Positions 1-12,100 of a DNA stretch of 64,000 bases are shown in pieces; the stretch's first letter is position 1, and every line of letters begins with the position of its first letter. The DNA comes from Ciona savignyi (taxonomy: Eukaryota > Chordata > Ascidiacea > Phlebobranchia > Cionidae): NCBI GenBank assembly GCA_000149265.1, contig CH003228.1:2243016-2307015 (forward strand), read 5' to 3'. The position numbers and the translations under genes were made by a program. The notes below the pieces were generated by a model, which was not told where the DNA came from, did no database searches, and saw only the letters and a program-made list of their open reading frames with translations.

Positions 1-297
1 CTGACTTTACGACGGCGAAAAATAGGGTATTTACCTAGTGAGCCAAAATTGGGCCATCATTCCATTACTAGGCATAGGGCACACTAGAGGACGAGCAATC
101 CATCTTATGGCGTGACAGAGGCGCCATTGTCCTATATATTTAATAGTTCTACCGCGCTTTAGTAAATACCGTTCAGTTTTTTATTTCTTTGTTTTGTTAT
201 AAATAAAATAAAACACGAACTTTGTATTATTTAAGTATATAAAATATATGATTTTTATGGACTTGGCTATTTTTTATTTATTGATTTATAATTCCAG

Positions 298-2369
298 TAT
301 CGCAATGACATCAACTACGACAATACTTGCTCTGGGCACAATGCCGCTGTGGCTGCTGATATTTGAAAAGGGAAACAACCTTAGCGGAGCTCTTAAGATT
401 CCATTTGAAGATTTGGGTACACTTATTATTGTTTACAAATTTCATTAATGTTTAATTTTGTAAACAAAATTTATAACCAAGGTTACAACTAAACAACTTC
501 TCCTAATTAAAAGGGTCAAGTGAGTGGTGTATATTTTGAGTAAACAATACATTTTCTGTTATAATATGTATCTTCCAGATATGAAAAGAACCAAAATATA
601 TTTTTAAAGGTATCACTCTGGCAACCTTTATGGGCCCACTTCTTCTTGGAATGCTTTGCTCGTGGTATTTCCGTAAACGAGAAGAAATTATTGCGAAGAT
701 AGCAAAGGTAAAATGCGATAATATATGGATCTTCCATGTACCTTACAGCTGATATAATTGTTTACTCACAAGCTTACTATGAAAATGCTTAATTTTGATA
801 CATAGCGTTTAACCACAGCTTAAAAATTTCAGAATGATTCATTGTATAGGAAATAACGCTTTGTATTGAACTACTATCTATCGCACTGAGTAACTTTGTA
901 TTATTTAAAGCATATTAGGTAAAGACTCTTTTAATGAAAATCTAATACACCAATATAAGTGTAAAAATGTTATAAGTTTTCATTATAAGCAGAAAATAAA
1001 ATATTCGACTATAACCTGTACCCCGTGCATCCCCAGGTAATCATAGCGTTGGCATCGCTAGGGATTCTGGTGATTACCATTGTGGGAGCCGTCATTCGAC
1101 CAATCAGATGGACGTTATCATGGCAGCAAGGAGTGGTAAGCATTTATTTCGAATTTATTGAATTTTAAGTACAATCCATGATCCGAAGAAGAGGCGTTGT
1201 TTTCCACTTTATGGGTAACGTGCTACATTTTTTTTAAAATTATTGGATTTATTTTTTTCTTTTAGATTTAGATTATAGATATACATCTAAATGCCAACTT
1301 AAGAAGTATAACTCACATCTTACATTTTTAGATTGTAGCGTTAATGCCTGCCACCATATACGCCGTTGGGCATCTGGTTTGCTCCATTCCTGTATTAAAA
1401 CTTGGCCCTAGAATACGCCGAACAGTGGGGATTGAGATCGCTTTTCAAAACGTTCAAGTAAGTTATTAATGTTTAAAAATCTATTCTTGCTAAGACATTA
1501 TGTTCCAAAGCCTTTTTGCAGTTAATTTTTTATAAAGTTGGTCTTAAACTAAACGGACATTACCTAAACCCAGCGGATTAATGTTCTACCAAATTAAAGA
1601 AACATGTGAATCATAAACAACACACTACAATAGCTCTGGTAACCCGACGGTGGGCGCGAGGTGATCTGATGATTGCCCGTGTGATAACCTCCTTGGTTTT
1701 CATATTCACGGGGATAAACATGAATATCCTATGTATTAAAACTTATACAGATATAATGACTAATTAGATGTAGATGTGCACAAAGTTGACAAGGCTGATT
1801 ATATTTATCAATATTTTAATTTGTGATTTTAAGGGTCCGTCATACGGTGACTAACCATATGGACAATCCGATTATTTTTGTTTAGTCAATAACAAATGTG
1901 ACATGCTTGCCATACGTTCAACGTAGAAAAGGGAAAAAAACTAATAGAATGTGTTTCCTGTAAGGGGCCTATAATTAACATATTTTCTTTTATATTTTTG
2001 TGCTGTCAACCACAGGTTTGTTCTGCTGTGTTGACTACAACGTTTTTGGCAACTCAACCGCGGATTTTTGGACAACTCATTCTTTTTCCACTTCTATACT
2101 ACATTTTCCAAGTAAGCGCCATTTGGTTTTAATCTATAAAGATACACTATTAACACAATTGTGTGTATGTTCATAATGTTGTCTTGTTTTAGATAGCGTA
2201 TGCAGTCTTGTACTTGGTCATAGTCCGAGTTGGCCGTAAATATGGTTACTTCGAAGAAGAAGAGGAAGTGGAACCAGTGGTTGCGCTTACTGATGAAAAA
2301 ACACCTGCGGATCACCAAGCAGAAAACGGAAAGGTTAACCCTGTATATCTGAAAGAGGAAAAACTATAA
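298..2369 (+). CDS. SLC10A-type sodium/bile-acid symporter, copy A (5' partial)
   Basis: Six exons are visible: 298-416, 610-707, 1037-1135, 1332-1457, 2016-2111 and 2193-2369, ending in TAA. Exons encoding the N-terminal half lie upstream of the window; bases 1-297 are read as intron. The translation matches the C-terminal half of the SLC10 family (ASBT/NTCP), plasma-membrane proteins that co-transport Na+ with bile acids or steroid sulfates. Visible landmarks are the segment SIAMTSTTTILALGTMPLWL after the family's GCSPGG region, hydrophobic helices such as ITLATFMGPLLLGML, the segment LATQPRIFGQLILFPLL, and an acidic cytoplasmic tail ending NPVYLKEEKL. Reading phase is consistent at every junction. 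It is a tandem paralogue of the gene at 4195-8295, with the same exon lengths. Substrate cannot be told from sequence; the family call is secure. Confidence 0.88.
1553..1732 (+). repeat. tRNA-derived SINE, 3' part
   Basis: This stretch matches the body and 3' end of the full SINE at 34206-34502: the segments around CCCAGCGGATTAATG, GGTAACCCGACGGTGGGCG and CACGGGGATAAACATGAATA occur in the same order. The tRNA-like head is missing. It lies in an intron of SLC10A copy A. Confidence 0.75.
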
Positions 2370-4194
2370 ACAAATCTGGTTACTTACGTCAGAGTACACC
2401 TATAAATGTACAAACAAAATGAGTTTTACTCCACAGTATTTGTAAAGCAAAAGTCATATACTGACCAAGAGATGCTAGCACCCCTCGGCCAGCTATATTG
2501 CGTTTATTGTATTTTAAGAATTATTAAACATTGCTTGTGAGCTTGTATCGATATTACTAATGGCGTCTACTTCTATATTAAGTACAACAAAAAATAAGTT
2601 GTTCGTCGTGTACATGAAGAAAATCGTGCTTTATATTTTTCAGCCGTTGAAATTTTTGTGTAATTGAAATTCAGTAATGTTACATTTCTTACGTACTTTT
2701 ATTTTTGCACATTATGTTAAAATGTTACAGCACTATATATCGCTTAGCAATTAAATTAAAACTTTAAAATTGGGCGAATAGACTCGTTGGTTTAAAATAT
2801 ATTCCGACCATATCATCATACCCGTAGTGGTAACATTGGCAGGCAACATTCGCACATCTTGTTTGTTTCTGTTAAGGGTATTTTTTGAAATCGAACGAAG
2901 CATATGTAAAATGTAATAACAAGCTTTTGGCATTTTAATGTCGATAATATTTTTTTCATTGCCGCTATTTGGATACTAAGATACAATTTATAGAAAGTTG
3001 TAAATACATAAAATGATGAACTTCCCCCAAAACTCGAGACATTCAACCATGGAACAACCATAACTATTTTTAAAACATACTAGGCATGCCTGCTCTAGAC
3101 GCAGAAAAAGAACAAAGAGAGTCAAAATAAAATGTATTCTTTTTGAATTTAAATTGAACCAATAAATAAGCAAAGTAAAAATAAAAAGTTTCCTTCGGAT
3201 TCGAAGTGAAGCCATAACAAACATATCCTTGTTATTAAGTGTTGTGTTTAAGTAAGTGACTCAATTCAAGTTTTTTCAAAGCATTTCGCGCAAGTTTGAT
3301 CTGGTCACGTGATTGGCAAACTACCATTGTGACGGTGTTCACTGTTACTAACGCGATTTTTTGTGAGCCCTCAAGCAATGTTTCTTCGCTTCGTGTCTGG
3401 CTAAGGCGGTTTCGATAAATAAGGCATCTATAGATTTGCGTGATAACGTGCTGCTATCGCATAACGTTTTGTGATAAATGAACTTGATCTTATCGTTTTT
3501 TTATACATTGTTTAGACTTATGAAAGAAAGAACAATATATCGATAAGAGAAATAAACTAGTGATATATATAATTGCTTCCCTATTAATATAGCACGTGGC
3601 AAATGACAATATAACTGACTAAATATTATTTTACTTCAAATGTAAAATATCATAATTGGTTGTATGATGTATGACCAGGTAAAGAGAAAATTCGGCGAAT
3701 ATCCCAGCGGCGAGCAAATGATTATTTAGACTTCACATTAAATCGTCATTTCATGCAACAAGGATCGAATTACTCAGTTACTGACAATTTTGCGTTATGG
3801 TGTCCAAAAAACCGTTGACGGAAAAGTTATACTGTTTATAAATATAATCCAAGTAAGACAAATCAGTTAGTCACGAATGCAGTGGCCATAAAATCATCAA
3901 CAGTTTTTTCTTATAGAATTTCGCATGGTTGGTCAGGCGTAAACGCGTGAAAATTTAGGGAGTCGTTGGGTGCAGTGTTTTCTGTTGTGTGCAGAGTTGA
4001 CTCCCACGGTTTGTAGGAATTTTAATGAGTAACGAATTGGCAGCTTCTTTCAGCGAATTTTAATCAGTAATATCGCAATTAAGCGGTAAATTGAGTTGAT
4101 GTCAAGTTTCATTGCTTCGTTAAACCGTGTTTATGTAAATGCAGATCTGTAATTTGGTGTGTAGGGAACATTACGAGTAACAAAACAACACGCC
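2370..4194. other. Spacer between the tandem SLC10A genes
   Basis: No convincing exon was seen. It should hold the 3' UTR of copy A and the promoter and 5' UTR of copy B. The DNA is AT-rich, and the open frames here are short and do not resemble known proteins. Confidence 0.5.
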
Positions 4195-7100
4195 ATGACA
4201 ACGGCCATGTCGACAAGTAAGTATATATAGCATTTGTATTTTTAGTACAGAGAATTATTTACCCAAAGTGTGTTTGTCACGTATTGTGCCGAATGATTGA
4301 TTAGGCAATTAAACGTGATTCATCCGTTCCACATAATAAGTTGATCCTTTAGAAGGCCCGAGTTAGTGCTGCAATAATACGTTTTTTGTTTAAAAACAAT
4401 AATTTTGTGGCAACTATAGTTTTTATTTATTGTAATATCGTTTGGGTTTAGAATTATTCCCCACCCGCTAACAGACAAACACACTTCTGTGTGTTGTGTA
4501 GCATGAACATTCTATTTTTAGTCGACACGCCGTATCGAATTGTATTGTAAAAATTCGGTTAAAAGTCTTGCATGAGAGAATGGCGTTAAACTTGTTTCAA
4601 TTTTCAGGTGCTGCGGTTAATGTGACAACAAAAGCCTTCGTTTTCGTTCCCACTCAGAGCCTTCAAAGCTTTCACATTTCGGTGGCAACAAAGTAAACTA
4701 CACAAGAAATGATTTTAAGCAGGAAACTAGTATTTTAATCAAGAAAAATACACTCAAATTTTAAATAATTACTGGCAGCTGGTTGTTAAAATATTTTGTT
4801 ATATATATAGGCTAACTGGCTAAGTTAAAAGTCACAATAGGCTCGTAAGTAAGATCGATTTTGTATAAAAATCAGTATATTTCGACTACGTTAATCACTC
4901 AGTCACACGATCGCGCTGTTTGTTTTTACAGCGTCATCATAGCTGTCGGAATGTTCGGGATAGGGTTGACTTCAGATTTGCGCAACATATGGTACTACCT
5001 GAAAAGGCCCAAGGCTTATTTGATTGGAATCTTGCTGCAACTTATCTTTGTACCGCGTAAGTATTTAATTCTAAGAATAAAGCTTAAAATAACCGTTTCA
5101 CCAAGCGGCGGGTGCGTGATACTTGCGCATATAATGTATGAATATTATGGTTACGTAATTTTGATCTCGCCAAGGTTATTTGTCATAAACCTGTTTTGCA
5201 GTTTTTGCATGGACTTTGACGAAGATCTTTGTAATGAATAACATCCAGGCGCTCGGTGTGATGATTCAGGGCTGTTCGCCCGGTGGAACTATTAGCAACG
5301 TTGTGGTGTATTGGGTGGACGGTGTCGTCGACCTCAGGTATTTGATGCATTCGGAAAAATAATCGCTAGCCGTTAAAAGTTCAAAGGGCTGATGACATAT
5401 AAAAATTGGAAAAGAAATATTACTGTCAACAATTCAGCCTTATATAGTCATAGTGTTCATAATGATGTATTACTCATTAAAAGGTTCAAACTCGAGTTGG
5501 TGGGATCATTTTACCGTCGTAATGTCGAAAGTAAATTTATACATCACGTCTTACTATAAGTAACCTGTTGCCCATTCGCCATACATAATGTCACATAATG
5601 CCTGAGTGGGAACATGCACGTAATTTCATCATAAATCTTAAATGTGCATTTTTTTATTTTAGTGTCGCAATGACCTCAACTACTACCGTACTCGCTCTGG
5701 GTACAATGCCGCTGTGGTTGCTGATATTTGAAAAGGGAAACAACCTGAGTAGCGACTTAAAGATCCCTTTTAGAGATTTGGGTAAAGTTTGCAGGACGTT
5801 TTTAAACTTCTTATTTAAGTCGATATTTACATTATACATGTAAATATAAAGATATAATCGTAGATAGATACGGAATAACATGCTAATCGTTCACTGATGC
5901 ACCATGTCGCAGTGATCCTGCCCAACTGAACCACCAAGAAATTTTAAAAGTGATGTGACGCGTTAGAGCACATGATGGACATAACATCATGAAATTTAGG
6001 TTTTTACCAGAAACTTATGAATTTCGTAAACCACTACATAAATTTGATAACCAATTGAATTTTGGTATAAAACACCACGACCTACAAGGCTTTTATGATT
6101 ACTGTCGTATGGCCGAATGACTAGCACGACCAATTCATTTAAAATTTAAAACGGACCTTATAAGGAGCACATTGAACCCAGTAATGAGATACCACGGTTT
6201 CCTAACTTAAAAAACTCGGTAAAAAACAACTTGATGCTATTGTGTGGACGAATTGAAGCGTGATTAAACTATACACAGACTTATATTAACGGTTTTGTGA
6301 CGAACCTATCATGATTTAAAACTTGACCTGGTAAATATACTTGTTTTTTTACAAAGGCATCACACTTGCTTCTTTTCTTGGGCCCCTGTTGGTTGGGATG
6401 ATATTTTCGTGGATTTTCCGCAATAAAAAGGAGACCTTGAAAAAAATAGCAAAGGTAAGAAACTTCAAGGGTAAAATAACGTTAATTATACAGTATTTTG
6501 GCAAGTCTTGTCGTTTGGCCCACTTGCAGAGTGGGTTCGTCAACCAAAAGGTAGTTTGTTCTACACAGATGGGTCCCCTGTGTAGAGCAGAAGTTATCCA
6601 TAAAAACTCGGCATTCGTGTCCTGTGAAAGCAATTTATTGGTCTGGTTAACATCATTTTGATCAGGGATTTTTCTTTTGGTGCATTCATAATTTATTTTA
6701 TAGATTAACAACTTTCTTTTTACTATTTGGAATATTAGAGTTTATTTATATTTCCTGGATATCGGCTTTCAAAGAACATCGGCGCCCAAAATATCATAAC
6801 CCTGGATTTTCTTTATTTTTTATGACCTGTCGGTAATTCCCCTGTAATAATTTAACCTACATTTACCACTGTGTATCAAATAAAACCTCTTCTTTAAGTT
6901 TTGAACAAATCGGACACTTCTCTTTTAAATCTAAATTTATTTAATATATTTACAATTTTTAATTAACATTTTGGGTAAATAGTCATATCCAGTTCCAAGA
7001 TATCGGCTAAGAAAAAAATCCTTCAAACGTACCACTTTTTATTTGCTGGGAAGTTCTTTGAGGATATCTTCCTTCAATTTTTTTAGCTGTTGAAAATATT

Positions 7101-8295
7101 CAGGTAATCATCGCTTTGGCATCGATCGCTATTTTGGTTCTTCTTGTTGTAACCAGTATAATACGGCCGATACGGTGGACACTTACTTGGAAACAAGGTG
7201 TGGTAAGTAGATTCTTATAAAATGTACTTACATTAGAGTGCTGTTAAATATTCCTTTTTACACAAAATACCCAAGGTTGTCGCTATAATGCAACCGTTGA
7301 TATACGTTGTTGGTCATGGCATTAGCGCCATCCCTGCGCTTAAACTAAGTCCGAAAGTACGCCGCACGGTGGGGATAGAGGTCGCTTTTCAAAATGTACA
7401 AGTGAGTATAGCAGGCATTGGTATCTATGCTGAACATTTTTATACTTAAGAGTTATTGCAACAGGTTTGTGCCGCGGTCTTAACCACAACCTTTCTGGCT
7501 ACCCAACCACGAGTTTACGGACAACTCATTCTGTTTCCACTTCTCTACTATATTTTTCAAGTGAGTCAAAACAATATTCTTTTAATAACATAGCTAAAAA
7601 CTCTACAAAGTAAAAGTGTTCTTTCTACCATTTAAACAATATACAGAATGTATTTGACATGTGTGGGGGCAATTGCCCTGTAGCTACATAAAATGCAATT
7701 TTGCATTACAGGCTATAAAACTATTTAGGATAGGATATTCATGTTTATCCCCGTGAATGGGAAAAACAAGGGGGTTATCACACGGGCAATCGTCAGATCA
7801 CCTCGCGCCCATCGTCGGGTTACCGGAGCTATTGCAGTGTGTTGTATATGACAGACAGTTTCCTTCAATTTGGTAGAACCTATTTATCCGCTGGGTTCAG
7901 GCAATGTCCGTAAAGTGCCTTGCCCAAGGACACAACCGACTGGCTAGCGACCAGTTTCGCACCTGCAACCTTTCGATTGAAAGGCGACGCACTTAACCGC
8001 TAGACCACCGGGCCGGACGAATTTTGCTAGTTCAATATCAAAAATGGTTGAATGAGCGTAAATATGCAACCTACCTTTGATTATGTGTCTGTCGCCATCA
8101 CTAGGTAATACGTTTATGTAGGTCGGTTACGGAGTCGTGTACGCATTGGTTCTATGGCTCGGTCGAAGAAACGGGTGTTTGAAACCCGAAGATGACGAAG
8201 GACAAAAATTGAGGGAAAATCCGACTGACGCGGAAAACATAGACGAAGACGGTGGGAAAAAGAATCCGGCATTCGAGAATGAGAACAAACTATAA
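4195..8295 (+). CDS. SLC10A-type sodium/bile-acid symporter, copy B (complete)
   Basis: Ten exons with matching phase: 4195-4216, 4608-4692, 4932-5056, 5202-5337, 5663-5781, 6357-6454, 7104-7202, 7276-7401, 7465-7560 and 8122-8295. They encode about 359 residues, close to the roughly 350 usual for ASBT/NTCP. Exon 4 carries the family signature GCSPGGTISNVVVYWVDG, lining the Na+/substrate site in known SLC10 structures; exon 3 carries GMFGIGLTSDLRNI, typical of the first helices. The tail is hydrophilic and acidic, ending NPAFENENKL. The start is the ATG at 4195, giving the short N-terminus MTTAMSTSAAVNV; a later in-frame start would lose helix 1. The product should be a multi-pass membrane symporter for organic anions such as sulfated steroids or bile-acid-like compounds. 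A SINE sits in the last intron. Confidence 0.9.
7727..8018 (-). repeat. tRNA-derived SINE, full length, antisense
   Basis: On the minus strand it starts CCGGCCCGGTGGTCTAGCGG and ends with the CATGAATATCC tail, matching the copy at 34206-34502 end to end. The head has A-box-like (TGGTCTAGCGGTT) and B-box-like (GGTTGCAGGTGCG) segments of an RNA polymerase III promoter. It lies in the last intron of SLC10A copy B, opposite to the gene. Confidence 0.85.
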
Positions 8296-9196
8296 ATTAC
8301 TGCGATCTTTGTGTGAGCTTGGGTTTAATTTCTCCAAATGTGGCATTATATGAATGTCAGTCTTTAGCATGATTCTACCTATCCTGTTAAAATGCCAGTA
8401 GGAGAAACCGCTCGCGATATTGTCACACGCCATGTATTCTGCGCCGTGAAAAACTACATTTCACTTACCTGTAGTAAGTTCTTTATATAAAATATTTGAA
8501 ACGTCGATTAATTTTAACTAATCACAATACTAACAACCACGTGGAAATACTCAATTGTTTGTAGGATTTGCGTTCGATAATATTGCAGGTTGGAGAAACG
8601 TGGCAAAAATCGTCAATTTAAAATGGGATTTAATGCGTCTTAAATAAAAGTTTTTTTACTCACATCAAGTTTTGTCTTAAACTATGTTGTTAAACACCGT
8701 TCGTGTATTAACCCTAAAAGCTTTTATTTTTAAGTTAAAAGAACGAATTGGTTGTACATAAAAATACAACTAATTGCATTAGCTACGCACGTCAAATGGA
8801 CCGTTGACACATGTTAAAATATTCTACAATCCAATAGTTTACGGAAGTTAAACGTTTATGGTTATTTTCGTTTTCATATAAAAGGCGTTCTAAAATAATC
8901 ATGTCGTATATAACTTTGCACATGGCTCTGAATTTGTGAAGCGCATATGTAGCATGACAATGTACAACTATGAGATTACTTTCAACCAACAAAGATACAA
9001 TTCTGTAGTTGGAGAAACATTACTAACCTTCTCAGTAACTAGAATGAATGAGATTCATTTTAGATGAACAAGTGAATACAAGACAGTGAAATAAGCAGCG
9101 GGCAGAAGTTTAAAATAAATCCAGCAAAAAGACGTTCTTACAGCTACGTTATAATATAAAAATGATCAGCACATAATGTCAGGTTTTCTCTTCCTC
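8296..9196. other. Convergent 3' intergenic region with polyA signal
   Basis: It separates two genes that end toward each other. The AATAAA at 8643-8648 (+) is a good polyadenylation signal for SLC10A copy B, giving a 3' UTR of about 370 bases. No exon was seen in the remainder. Confidence 0.55.
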
Positions 9197-12100
9197 TCAT
9201 GTGAGGAGTTCATAAACCTGTGAGCCGGGAATTTTATGGATCAGTTTAAGCGAGCACAATACGTAGATGCAACTTTTTGCTTTGCTTCCCAGTCCAGTAG
9301 CATCTTCTATCTCTTTGACACCGAATCTTTGTGCCCCACTGAAAACACAAACAAGTTTATATTTTAATAATTTAAACTTCAGAGCACCAAAAGTTTGATA
9401 GATTGAAACTGGCTGCAAGCTTGGCTTGTCCTTTAGGCACATAGGCACGTTATGTAATCTGATGATTACCTATGTGAAGGTGACATAATTTAACTATATC
9501 CTGTGAATATCAATGATATCTCAGTAATGATACGGTTTAACACAGGTGCTGCTATGATAGGTAAATACAATAATATCATTGTGGAAAAAAGTTCAATCTA
9601 TCTAACATCCATTATCTGAAGGCAGTCGGTAAGTGTCATAGAGTAAGAACAGCAATAGGTCACTTAAAACTTTATATACACTTTAACCTTGTGTCTACTT
9701 GGGGGATTTTTGGACGAACTGATATATTTTTCATACAGGAAAGTTGATGCTAATCACAAGCAACTGGTGCATTTAACATAGTGTAACAATCAAGACTTAC
9801 ATTCCTTTCATATGTATCCTAATACTATCCAAAGCGGAGTTAACACATTCAAGTGAAAACAGACGTTTAGTACTGGTTGGAAGTTGTTCGTATGCAGCTG
9901 GATCTATCCAATCTTTTGATCGTCTGGAAGTGGAAATTACAAACAGTAGGTAAATATTGATGCTTACCATAATATGCTTGATACAAAAGTTTAATTGACA
10001 TTTTAATTTATGTATTAACATTTTTCTGATTTTAACATAAAATGAATTATTAGGCAGGATTAAGACAATGCCTTATATAATTTTCAGAATTCTCTTAAAC
10101 ACCACAGTTCAGCTGAAATATACGGTTATCGTTACAACTCACCTGGCGTCGGAATCTCTGCATCTAAGGTCGGAGATACTAAAATCAGGCATTTCCGGTG
10201 ATAAGACTTCACTATTGCCACCATATCCTTGGGAAATGAAAACAATATTATACAGCATAAACATACAGGACTAGTTTCTTTTCCAACAAAGTCTTTATGT
10301 GAAGGATAAGAATTAAGAACGAACGTCCTGACCAGACAGGTGCCTATTTTTATCTTCACCAAGACGATTGGGCATTGCCACACAATTTTCTTATTGGACA
10401 AATCAACTCATAGAAAATCACTTACATGATCTTAATCCAGTGTATCCTCAAATAGTACAATTTAAAACTTATCTTCCAATAAACAAACGAACACCATACT
10501 GCAAAAGCTTGAAATGCCGACGGTAGACACACATTTTAGTGACTGACAGAGTCGACACACAAGATTAGTTTATGAAATAAAAACAAAGGTTCTTTTTCAC
10601 TGGCAAATATGTTTTACGGGATATTGCATGGCAGTTAACCAATTGTTACAAAATTCACCACAAAAAGAGATATTCTTATACAAATCATTTTCGATTCTAG
10701 ATTCTTTGGGATTCTGAAATTCTAATTTCTCTGAAATGTAACTTAAGAGCAAAAGAAAGTACAATATTTTTCACTATAATTAGGAAACAACCATTGTATG
10801 CATGTTTTATAAGGTTACTGTTATTAGAAATAACTGAAAGGACAATTTTATCACCTTTTAATTTTTAGAATCGATATAAATCATTCTGATTAATTTTACT
10901 TGAATCAAATTTGAATTTTCATTCTGGAATGGATATTCCTAACCACAAAGTTACAGAATGGTGGTCATCGTCTAATAATTCAATAACAAACGACTTATCA
11001 TATATATGCTTCTCAAAATAATAATGTACTTACGTAGGTTTTGAAAATAGGAGTGTGTTTCCGATTTTTGGGGATTTAGTTTAAGAAGACCTTGTAAATC
11101 TGGTGAATCTGGAGTGTTCTTGGAAAAGTGAACAATTATTACAACCACATCGGCTAATTAACTATACGTACAGTAAAATTGACAACAGTCAGCAATGTGA
11201 ATTATTAAACAATCATAACATATTTTAGTGTGTTAACACAATTTCATATCACATACACTTTGGCGTTTTCAACTTAAGCAAGATCTTGGTTGTCCCCTAT
11301 TTACATATTAACTTGTTTTTTTTCAGATCCTGTTTGAATGAGGTAAGAAAAATGTCCCCTTTGGCGAGTTATATTTATTAATGGAGTAACAGGCCTTTTA
11401 TGGCCTAATTCCTGGTCCCTGGGCTGCCATGGATCCACCCATACTAATGTAACTTGTTTTTCTATTTTAACATATGAATATCTCTTGAGTTTTTGAATAA
11501 TGGTGCAACAATTTGAATGGGACTTTGGCCCAAAAATCTTATCAACAAGGCAATTTAATTATAGTATGCGACATTTTGAATTATAGTATGCATCATTTTT
11601 ATTATAGTTACATATCAACGACAGTTTGCAGAATGAATGTAAACTTTGAACTAACTTACCACATGAATGTCATTCTTCAGTTGCAGTTTCGTACTCATTT
11701 GGTGGATGGTTATATCAGGGGAACCTGCACACTAAAACCAAGAGATCATTTTACTAGGTGTAAATGTATCTCTGAATATTTTAAATCTGCTGATAACAGT
11801 TTTACGAAAGTAATAAGTAATAATATTCCAAAATTTATAATTATTTATCTGGTGTTAAATACCTGATTTGTGTAACTATTCAAACTTTTCCTTGAATATA
11901 AGACAAATTTTTCATCATCAGGTGTTGTTGGTACTGTGATTCAAACAGATAATGTAAAAACAAATATTTTGGCATAAATACAAATGTACAGACAGCACAG
12001 TACAAAAATAACAATTAAGCTGCTGGCATTAATTAACCAATAATAAACAGCATACAATTTTAGTCAATATTGTTAAGTATTGCAAATAGAATAAAACAAT

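Noticed and set aside
1-297. Possible earlier exon of SLC10A copy A at the window start
   Set aside because: No frame gives the expected GCSPGG-containing segment, so the start of the window is taken as intron.
6341-6661. 106-codon frame including SLC10A exon 6
   Set aside because: Only the first 33 codons are exon (6357-6454); the rest reads through the donor GTAAGA into intron.
11513-11866. 117-codon plus-strand open frame
   Set aside because: It lies in an intron of the minus-strand SKA3-like gene, has no recognisable domain and no splice partners.
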